DNA of 22,365 bases, from positions 1 to 22,365 of the forward strand of contig JANNHP010000104.1 in assembly GCA_031404455.1 (NCBI GenBank), in the 5' to 3' direction. This document shows positions 15,080-20,634 of this stretch, one piece after another. A program made the position numbers and the translations under genes. The notes under the pieces are model-generated. The model was not told where the DNA came from. It saw only the letters and a program-made list of their open reading frames with translations, and ran no database searches. How positions within the stretch are numbered: the first letter of the stretch is position 1; every line of letters starts with the position of its first letter. The stretch is from JANNHP01 sp031404455. Its GTDB lineage: Bacteria > Planctomycetota > JAJSAM01 > JAJVHW01.

Positions 15080-15117
15080 CTCCCGCCGACGGGTCCATCA
15101 ACCCGTCCTCGCGGGAG
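15080..15117 (-). promoter_or_regulatory. Long two-part inverted repeat upstream of lipoprotein A
   Basis: Two 7-bp perfect stems are stacked: outer CTCCCGC/GCGGGAG and inner GACGGGT/ACCCGTC, separated by a 1/3-base internal bulge and closed by a 6-base loop. It lies 85-122 bases upstream of the ATG, after the terminator of lipoprotein B, so it would be in the promoter or 5' leader of lipoprotein A. It could be an attenuator, a structured leader or a small RNA. No known riboswitch is recognised. Confidence 0.4.
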
Positions 15118-15163
15118 TCTATTCCGGTCCGCCGGCCGGCGTGCGCGTCTCCTCGAATCGAGA

Positions 15164-15192
15164 GGGCCGCGCGCGGATCCCGCACGCGGCCC
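15164..15192 (-). terminator. Hairpin terminator after lipoprotein B
   Basis: GGGCCGCG and CGCGGCCC pair (8 bp); after one mismatch three more pairs (GCG/CGC) close on a 5-base loop. It starts 23 bases past the lipoprotein B stop, matching the arrangement seen after lipoprotein A. Confidence 0.55.
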
Positions 15193-15214
15193 CGGGGCGA
15201 AGCGCCGCGACGGC

Positions 15215-15427
15215 CTACTTCGTGTCCTTGGCGGGGCAGCCTCCCGGGCTGCACTTCATGTCGCCGCCCGACTTGTCCTCTCCGGCGGCCTTCGCGGCGC
15301 CGGGCGCGCCGTCCGAGGGCTTGCCCTCCTCGGTCTTGCCGCAGCCCGCGAGCGCGATGCCCGCGCCGGCGCAGAGCGCCGCGATCGTCGTGGCGCGCAC
15401 CGCGCCGAACACGTGGGATGGAGACAT
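15215..15427 (-). CDS. Small lipoprotein B, paralogue of lipoprotein A
   Basis: A 70-residue exported lipoprotein. The signal ends in a perfect lipobox LAGC with Cys29, the same position as in lipoprotein A, and the start SHVFGAVR matches its QVFGAVR. The mature part is Gly/Ala/Lys/Glu-rich and disordered-looking, with a single Cys pair near the end (Cys59 and Cys64, in KCSPGGCPAK). The signal is thus conserved while the tails have diverged. Two ATGs are adjacent (15430 and 15427); AGGAGG lies three bases before the first and six before the second, so the second is preferred. Downstream of the sigma factor gene (gap of about 130 bases) and followed by its own hairpin terminator. Confidence 0.7.
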   Translation of the reverse strand: MSPSHVFGAVRATTIAALCAGAGIALAGCGKTEEGKPSDGAPGAAKAAGEDKSGGDMKCSPGGCPAKDTK

Positions 15428-15556
15428 CATCGACCTCCTCGAGACGGGCGAGCGGCACGGCCGCAGCGACGCCCTTGCCCTGGACTGAGACCTGGTTGCA
15501 GCGAGACGGTCGCGGAGACTATTCGCCCGGGGCGGTCCTGGTCACGGCAACTCGCC

Positions 15557-16219
15557 TCAGAGCACGCCGGACTGCTCGAGCACGTGCATCAGCCGCAGAC
15601 GGACGCCGCGCAGACGCGTGTCGAAGGTGTTGCGGTTCACGCCGAGGGCCGCGATGAGCTCGAGGCGCGTCATGCGGCCATCCGCCAGCGTGAGGAGCAG
15701 TTCGCGCGACTCGGGGGCGAGCGCCGCGATCGCCGAGCGGATGAGCGCCGCGTCCTCCTCGCGGACGACACGGTCCACCGCCGCGCCGCCCGGGTCCTCG
15801 CCGCGCGCGAGGACGGGCCGGTCCGCCTGGAGCTTCGCGACGAACCGCTTTGCGACGCGTCCGCGCCGGTCCTGGCTGTCCAGGAACTCGAGCGACTTCT
15901 TGTGGTAGACGCCGACGAGCAGGCCGAAGTGGTTGTCGCCGGGGGGATACCTCTCGTGGATGGCGAGATACGTCACGATCGCCTCGTGAAAGATGTCCTC
16001 GGCGTCCTGCGGAAGGATGCCGTAGCGCGCCCGCGCGATGAAGCAGAGCTTCGAGACGAGCGTCGAGGCCCGGCTCTCGTCGGCGAGCGCCTTCATGAGC
16101 CCCTCGTGGCTCGTGTCCTCGCGGGCGTCGCCGCCGTGAGGCCTCGCGGCGCCGTTCGCGGTGCTGCCGTTTCGGCCGCGCGCGGCGTTCGTCCGGGATA
16201 CCTCGTGGTGGCTGGACAC
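15557..16219 (-). CDS. ECF-type RNA polymerase sigma factor
   Basis: A 220-residue sigma-70 family factor. An unordered Asn/Arg/Gly-rich start (residues 1-38) precedes a region-2 domain (about 45-125) with 'QDAEDIFHEAIVTYLAIHER', the usual position for promoter -10 recognition and core binding. A linker (about 126-158) leads to a region-4 helix-turn-helix: 'ALAPESRELLLTLADGRMTR' then 'LIAALGVNRNTFDTRLRGVRLRL'. The distances fit ECF factors, without region 3. The GTG at 16219 is chosen because AGGAGG lies five bases upstream. A tiny zinc-finger protein gene lies 102 bases upstream on the same strand and could be its regulator. Targets are unknown; the lipoprotein genes next to it are the obvious candidates. 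Short extra-long region-2 text suggests a divergent subgroup. Confidence 0.85.
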   Translation of the reverse strand: MSSHHEVSRTNAARGRNGSTANGAARPHGGDAREDTSHEGLMKALADESRASTLVSKLCFIARARYGILPQDAEDIFHEAIVTYLAIHERYPPGDNHFGLLVGVYHKKSLEFLDSQDRRGRVAKRFVAKLQADRPVLARGEDPGGAAVDRVVREEDAALIRSAIAALAPESRELLLTLADGRMTRLELIAALGVNRNTFDTRLRGVRLRLMHVLEQSGVL

Positions 16220-16321
16220 GGCTGCCTCCTCGTTCGTGCTCCGAGCGCCGCGGTTCGGCGGCGGCCGGCGTCTCCCTGACGCGCGGCACGAGGGGTGGAA
16301 GGCAACGGGCGTGCCGCCGTC

Positions 16322-16456
16322 TCAGGCGGAGCGGCGGACGAGCAGCGCGACGTACGCGGCGAAGCAGTCGTCGCAGAGGAGCAGGTGCGCTTCCACGTCC
16401 TGCGAGGGTCCTGATTCAAGCCTGTTGGAGGCGTACTCGTCCAGGAGGGGGGTCAC
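16322..16456 (-). CDS. Tiny zinc-finger protein, possible anti-sigma factor
   Basis: A 44-residue protein starting at a GTG with AGGAGG five bases upstream. It contains HLLLCDDC, the H-x3-C-x2-C core of the anti-sigma zinc finger (zf-HC2 / ZAS type), preceded by a helix with Asp/Glu residues and followed by 'FAAYVALLVRR'. There is no membrane segment, so if it restrains the sigma factor it would act as a soluble redox- or metal-sensitive partner, as RsrA does. It is far shorter than usual ZAS proteins (80 residues or more), and stands upstream of, not after, the sigma gene, 102 bases away. Function as an anti-sigma factor is inferred only from the motif and position. Confidence 0.65.
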   Translation of the reverse strand: MTPLLDEYASNRLESGPSQDVEAHLLLCDDCFAAYVALLVRRSA

Positions 16457-16584
16457 GTGCGCCTCCTTCGTCGGTTCTGGGTCGCAGCGAGTTCGCATGG
16501 GCGGGGGTCCGGGCCTTCCGTACAGCAGCGTATGGCAAACGCTGAACGCCGCTTTTCGGACGCGTCGAGAAATCGCGACACGCC

Positions 16585-16612
16585 CGCCGCGTCCATCGCC
16601 GTGGACGCGGCG
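16585..16612 (-). terminator. Hairpin terminator after the Wzt-like gene
   Basis: CGCCGCGTCC and GGACGCGGCG form a perfect 10-bp stem with an 8-base loop, 12 bases past the stop of the ATPase gene and upstream of the zinc-finger gene. A short T-containing stretch (ATTTC) follows after about ten bases. It separates the export operon from the sigma region; the 128 bases from it to the zinc-finger GTG must contain that unit's promoter, which I cannot identify. Confidence 0.6.
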
Positions 16613-16624
16613 CGACGCAGCGGA

Positions 16625-17833
16625 TCAACGTCTCCAGCGTGCATCGAGCGAGACGGAGCCCTGCTCGCCGCCCGAGCGCTCGCCGTGGACGGCGAAGCGG
16701 TGGGCCTTGATCTGGACGTCGAAGTCGCGGTGCCCCTTCGGGTCGCGCGCGAACACCGTCAGCACGTAGGCGCCCGGCAGGAGCGCGTTGCGCCGGAAGG
16801 CCACCTCGGCGACGACGGGTCCGGGTTCGATCGTGCCGCCGGGCACGCCGGGGCTCTCGGTCCGGGCGATCAGTCCGCCGTCGAGTCCGTGGACCTCGAC
16901 GCCGAGCGTCGGCGACGGCGACCTCAGGGTCGCGCGGATCCCGAGCGCGACCGTGAAGGGGCGTCCCGCGATCACCCTGCGCTCGGGATCCTCGTCCCCG
17001 AGCACGCGCACCGACTCGATCCGCACCTCGCCCGATCCGACCCGCACCTCGGGATCGCCGCTGCGGTCGGGCCCCTCGCCCATGGCCACCATGCGGCGGC
17101 GGTACTCGTCGAGCACAAGGACGGGCGGCCCCTCGAGCGCCTTCGTGCCGTGGTCCACGAAGATCGCGCGGTCGCAGAACTGCTCGATCACGGCGAGCTG
17201 GTGGGAGACGAGGAGCAGGCTGACGTTGTCGCGGCGCCTCTCGGACATCCGGTCGACGCACTTCGCGTGGAAGTCGAGGTCGCCGACCGCCAGCACCTCG
17301 TCGACGAGCAGGATCTCGGCGGGCACGAACGCCGCGACGGCGAAGCCGAGTCGCACGACCATGCCCGTCGAATACACGCGGAGCGGCGCGTCGATGAAGG
17401 CGCCGATCCCGGCGAACTCGAGGATCTCCGGCATCAGCGCGCGCACCTCTCCGCTGCGCAGGCCGAGCAGCGCGCCCGAGAGGAACACGTTCTCGCGCCC
17501 GGTGAGGTCCGGGTGGAAGCCCGCGGAGAGCTCGATCATGGCGGCGACCCGCCCGTCGCGCCGGACGCTCCCGCCATCGGGGCGGTAGATGCCCGCGGCG
17601 AGCTTCAGCGTGGTGCTCTTCCCCGCGCCGTTCTTGCCGATCACGCCGAGCGCCTCGCCGGGAGCGACCTCGAACGAAACGTCGTCGAGCGCCACGAAAC
17701 GCGACCGGGCGGGCTCCTTGCGTCCGAGCAGGAGTCCGATGGTGCTCGGGATCGCGTCGCGCAGGACGCGCGGGTGCGTCCGGTCCCGGAACGACTTCGT
17801 CACGTGGTCGAAGACGAGGCGCGGCGCCGCCAT
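16625..17833 (-). CDS. ABC exporter ATPase with C-terminal sugar-binding-like domain (Wzt-like)
   Basis: A 402-residue cytoplasmic ATPase energising polysaccharide export. Residues 1-245 are the nucleotide-binding domain: Walker A GKNGAGKST (66-74), the Wzt-type signature VYSTGM (153-158), Walker B ILLVDEV with Glu179, and H-loop His211. The insertion before Walker A (residues 20-45) is typical of O-antigen/teichoic acid exporters. Residues 260-402 form a beta-rich C-terminal domain like Wzt_C, which in the Escherichia coli O9a system binds the modified glycan end; its presence suggests export of a finished, capped chain. The ATG at 17833 shares one base with the permease stop (TGATG), and GGAGG lies seven bases upstream, so translation is coupled. 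A GTG three bases earlier is too close to the ribosome site. Confidence 0.93.
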   Translation of the reverse strand: MAAPRLVFDHVTKSFRDRTHPRVLRDAIPSTIGLLLGRKEPARSRFVALDDVSFEVAPGEALGVIGKNGAGKSTTLKLAAGIYRPDGGSVRRDGRVAAMIELSAGFHPDLTGRENVFLSGALLGLRSGEVRALMPEILEFAGIGAFIDAPLRVYSTGMVVRLGFAVAAFVPAEILLVDEVLAVGDLDFHAKCVDRMSERRRDNVSLLLVSHQLAVIEQFCDRAIFVDHGTKALEGPPVLVLDEYRRRMVAMGEGPDRSGDPEVRVGSGEVRIESVRVLGDEDPERRVIAGRPFTVALGIRATLRSPSPTLGVEVHGLDGGLIARTESPGVPGGTIEPGPVVAEVAFRRNALLPGAYVLTVFARDPKGHRDFDVQIKAHRFAVHGERSGGEQGSVSLDARWRR

Positions 17834-18612
17834 CACACCTCCTCCGCGAAGCGCGGCGAGACGCGGCGGAAGTACGTGAGCCCGACGACGAGGGAGACGA
17901 CGGCTCCGACGATCCCAGGCGCCATCGACGCGAGATCGGGGCAGCGTCCGAGGAAGAGGAGCGAACGGTACGCGTCGAGGTACGAGACGATCGGATTGAC
18001 CGCGAACACCTTCGCGGCCACGCCCTTCGCTCCGTCGATCGGCACCACGACGTTCGACGCGAACATCAGGATCATCACCCCGACCTGCAGCACGAATTGG
18101 ACGTCGCGGAAGAAGAGATTGACCGCGGAGAGGAAGAGCACGAGACCCGTCGTGAACGCGAGTTGCAGCAGGAACACCACCGGGACGAACAGCGCGGTCG
18201 CGGGCACGGGCATATCGAGCATGAGGAGGAGCCCGAGGAGCAGGAGGAACCCGATCGCGAGGTCGAGGAGCCAGGCGAGGACCTTCGACAGGGGGATCAG
18301 CTCCGCGGGGAACGTGGACTTGTGCAGCATGTCGCGCGAGTAGGCGAGGGACGACGTCCCGCTCGTCAGCGACTGGGAGAAGTGGGTCCAGAACACCATG
18401 CCCGAGAACGCGAACGCCGGATACGGCACGTCTTTCCAGCGCGACTCCCCGCCCATGAGGCGCTCGAAGTCGAGGAGCGTGAACACCGCCGCGACGGCGA
18501 CCGGCGGGAACACGGCCCAGAGGACCCCGAGCGCGGTTCGCGCGTAGCGGGTGCGCACCTCGCGGATCACGAGGAGGCGGCAGAGGTCGAGATGGGCGCC
18601 GGAGTTCGTCAA
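17833..18612 (-). CDS. ABC-2 type polysaccharide export permease (Wzm-like)
   Basis: A 259-residue inner-membrane permease, partner of the ATPase gene directly downstream with which it overlaps by one base. It begins with the family's cytoplasmic helix ('LLVIREVRTRYARTALG', about residues 13-29), then about six membrane segments, with 'NLFFRDVQFVLQVGV' and 'NPIVSYLDAYRSLLF' near the end. It is clearly related to the permease at 0.1-1.0 kb but differs in length and sequence, so the window holds two separate export systems. The start is a TTG at 18612, the only one in a suitable place, with no good ribosome site, so the N-terminus is less certain than the rest. A 20-bp palindrome lies 28 bases upstream. 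Confidence 0.9.
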   Translation of the reverse strand: MTNSGAHLDLCRLLVIREVRTRYARTALGVLWAVFPPVAVAAVFTLLDFERLMGGESRWKDVPYPAFAFSGMVFWTHFSQSLTSGTSSLAYSRDMLHKSTFPAELIPLSKVLAWLLDLAIGFLLLLGLLLMLDMPVPATALFVPVVFLLQLAFTTGLVLFLSAVNLFFRDVQFVLQVGVMILMFASNVVVPIDGAKGVAAKVFAVNPIVSYLDAYRSLLFLGRCPDLASMAPGIVGAVVSLVVGLTYFRRVSPRFAEEV

Positions 18613-18639
18613 GGCGGGAAGCGTATCGACGGCGCGCTG

Positions 18640-18659
18640 CGTCCGCGATATCGCGGACG
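18640..18659. promoter_or_regulatory. Perfect 20-bp palindrome between divergent genes
   Basis: CGTCCGCGATATCGCGGACG is its own reverse complement over all 20 bases. It lies 28 bases from the start of the permease gene (minus) and 20 bases upstream of a possible -35 box for the AT-hook gene (plus). With no loop, it fits a dimer-binding operator that could act on both genes. Confidence 0.5.
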
Positions 18660-18678
18660 GAGCCGATGGCTTTATTCG

Positions 18679-18707
18679 TTGTCCGGCGTTCGCTGCACGG
18701 ATATCAA
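18679..18707 (+). promoter_or_regulatory. Possible housekeeping promoter of the AT-hook gene
   Basis: TTGTCC (18679-18684) and TATCAA (18702-18707) are 17 bases apart, each matching four of six consensus bases of a sigma-70 promoter. The ATG is 60 bases further on, leaving a short leader. This is the only such pair I find convincing in the window. Confidence 0.3.
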
Positions 18708-18767
18708 CGCTCCGGCCCGCGCGCCATTCGGTCGCGCCGGCAAATGTCCCCCGTCGAGGAGGCCGCC

Positions 18768-19079
18768 ATGCCCCGCATGAAGAACGAGACGAGCATCCTG
18801 ATCGCCGATCTCAAGTCTCGGATCGACCGGATCGTCGAAACGGCGGTCCGAGAGGGCCGCACCCGGGCGCTCGCCGAGATCCAGGCGCTCGTCGGCGGCG
18901 GCCTGCCCGTCAAGCGCGGCCCCGGACGTCCGCCGAAGTCGTCCTACGCGGCGGCGGCCCCGGCGAAGCCGCGCAAGCGCCGCAAGAACCCGTGGGCGTC
19001 GATGACGTCCGAGCAGCGCTCGGACCGCGTGCGCAAGATGCTCGCGGGCCGCGGCTTGAAGCCGAAGAGCGACCGGTAG
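18768..19079 (+). CDS. Small AT-hook DNA-binding protein
   Basis: A 103-residue basic protein. Residues 5-43 look helical ('LIADLKSRIDRIVETAV'), possibly a dimerisation segment. An AT-hook, RGPGRPPK, lies at 50-57, the minor-groove-binding motif. It is followed by an Ala/Pro/Lys-rich hinge and 'KPRKRRKNPWASMTSEQR', then a second short helix and a basic end. It is probably a nucleoid-associated or regulatory protein, like other small AT-hook proteins of GC-rich bacteria. The ATG at 18768 has GAGGAGG five bases upstream; the longer frame from 18666 gives an unlike, Arg-rich extension and is rejected. It is divergent from the export operon and could conceivably bind the palindrome between them, though AT-hooks prefer AT-rich DNA. 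Confidence 0.8.
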   Translation: MPRMKNETSILIADLKSRIDRIVETAVREGRTRALAEIQALVGGGLPVKRGPGRPPKSSYAAAAPAKPRKRRKNPWASMTSEQRSDRVRKMLAGRGLKPKSDR

Positions 19080-19238
19080 TTCCCCCGCCCGCTCCGACTC
19101 GGTGATGAATCGGGGAATGTGCGCACCAGCTGACGAGTTTGATCCATCAGCCGGGGTTGCGGACACCGCGTAAAGCTGACGCCTCCCCTCCCCTTCCCAT
19201 TCCCAAGCGCAGCTTCCCCGGCAATTCAGTCAAGACCC

Positions 19239-19273
19239 GCCCGCCCGACCCGCCCACCCAAGGTCAGGCGGGC
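19239..19273. terminator. Hairpin between the convergent AT-hook and glycosyltransferase genes
   Basis: GCCCGCCCGACC and GGTCAGGCGGGC pair over 12 positions with a single mismatch and an 11-base loop. It lies nine bases past the glycosyltransferase stop and 160 past the AT-hook stop, a natural place for a shared terminator. There is no T-run. The rest of 19080-19281 has no gene that I can see. Confidence 0.45.
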
Positions 19274-19281
19274 GCTCTGAT

Positions 19282-20634
19282 TCACGCGAGGAGGCGTCGG
19301 TAGACGTCCTCGTAGCGCGCCGCGACGACCGCGTCGTCGAACTCGCGGACGGCGAGCGCGCGCGCCGCCGCTCCCATCGCCGCGCGCCGTGACGGGTCCG
19401 CTGCGAACGACTCGATCGCGCGTCCGAGCGCTGCGTCGTCGCGAACCGGGACGAGAACTCCCGTCTCCCCGTCGACGACAACCTCGCGGGTGCCGCCGGC
19501 GTCGAACGCCACGCAGGGGAGCCCGGTCGCGGCGGCTTCCAGGATCACCAGTGCGAGGTTGTCCGCCAGCGTCGGGAGCGCCAGGAGGTCGGCGCATCGC
19601 AGCAGTCGCGACATCGGCTCGGATCCGGCGACCGTCCCCGCCCAGACGATCCCCGGCTCGCCGCGCGCCGACGCGAGCGGTTCCCCCATCGCGAGGATCG
19701 TCCACTCGCCGCGCGCACGGCGCTCCGCCGTGGCGGCGAGGAGATGAGCAAAACCCTTGCGCGGGACCGCGGCGTGCGAGCCGAACGCCACGACGATCGC
19801 ATCGTCGGCGATTCCGAGTGCGCGGCGCGCCCCGTCGTCGCGTCCGGGACGGAACACGTTCGTGTCGACCGAGTTGGGGATGACCTCGACCGGCATGCGC
19901 CCGAGCAGCGGACTCGCCTTCACGATCTCCGCGAGCCACCTGCTCGGGCAGACGAGCTGAATGCGCGCATCGGCGAAGAGTCGCCGTTTCCATCGCCAGA
20001 GGAAGTCCGTCCGGTCGCGTTCCACCGGCGGCCAGTCCGCGAGTTGCGGACACGACCCGCATCCCGTGCGCCAGCGGTCGCAGTCGTACGAATAGATGCA
20101 CTTCCCCGTCACGGCCCACATGTCCTGCAGCGTCCAGACGACCGGCAGGCGACGCGACCAGCGGACGATCGCGCCCGGATTGACGAAGCTCGAGTGGACG
20201 TCGTGGACGTGCAGCACGTCGGCGTCGCGGAGTCGTTGCTCGAACGGAACGCCCGGTGACGACGGGTGCAGCACGAGTTGATATCCCGTCCTCCGCTCGA
20301 TCCGCTGCGCGTGGAAGAGGGCCCACCGCCCGAGACGTGAGCGCCGCAGTTCCTCGACCTCGGGCCCAGCGCCCGACTTGTGTTTGACGAGCAGACGCGA
20401 CTTCACGCCGCGCCGCAGCATAGCCTCGTGGATCCGCGACGCCTGGATGCCCGCGCCGCTCGCGGCGTCGCTCCCGGCGAGGGCGAGGACGCGGAGCGCC
20501 GGGGCCGCGCGGCGCGAGCGGTCGGAGAAAGGTGGCGCGGGTGCCTCGCTCGCCGTGTCGTGACGCTCCGGAATGGCTCCGAACCTCCTGCTCGTGATCG
20601 TGGACGACCTGCGCGCCGACCGCCTCGGCTGCAC
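19282..20634 (-). CDS. GT4 family glycosyltransferase (WcaC-like)
   Basis: A cytoplasmic GT-B retaining glycosyltransferase. The first Rossmann half starts at 'LRVLALAGSDAASGAGIQAS'; then come 'VLHVHDVHSSF', 'VVWTLQDMWAVTG' and the four-Cys segment (KCIYSYDCDRWRTGCGSCPQ) typical of the colanic-acid WcaC group. The second half has 'VEVIPNSVDTNVFRP', and the nucleotide-binding 'LPTLADNLALVILEAAATG', where Asp replaces the first Glu of the EX7E motif, as often in this group. The acceptor is unknown. The start is unclear: the only standard codon is a GTG at 20634, which gives a 62-base head-to-head overlap with the sulfatase gene and an Arg/Ser-rich leader. An ATT at 20574 with AGGAGG nine bases upstream would give a 430-residue protein. 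ATG at 20418 would remove the first strand of the fold. Confidence 0.88.
   Translation of the reverse strand: MQPRRSARRSSTITSRRFGAIPERHDTASEAPAPPFSDRSRRAAPALRVLALAGSDAASGAGIQASRIHEAMLRRGVKSRLLVKHKSGAGPEVEELRRSRLGRWALFHAQRIERRTGYQLVLHPSSPGVPFEQRLRDADVLHVHDVHSSFVNPGAIVRWSRRLPVVWTLQDMWAVTGKCIYSYDCDRWRTGCGSCPQLADWPPVERDRTDFLWRWKRRLFADARIQLVCPSRWLAEIVKASPLLGRMPVEVIPNSVDTNVFRPGRDDGARRALGIADDAIVVAFGSHAAVPRKGFAHLLAATAERRARGEWTILAMGEPLASARGEPGIVWAGTVAGSEPMSRLLRCADLLALPTLADNLALVILEAAATGLPCVAFDAGGTREVVVDGETGVLVPVRDDAALGRAIESFAADPSRRAAMGAAARALAVREFDDAVVAARYEDVYRRLLA

Noticed and set aside
16093..16419. 108-residue minus-strand frame over the sigma factor start
   Set aside because: It is Arg/Thr/Ala-rich and out of frame with both the sigma factor and the zinc-finger gene, which have better ribosome sites and motifs.
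18666..18767. In-frame extension of the AT-hook protein
   Set aside because: A GAGGAGG five bases before the ATG at 18768 fixes the start, and the possible promoter lies within the extension.
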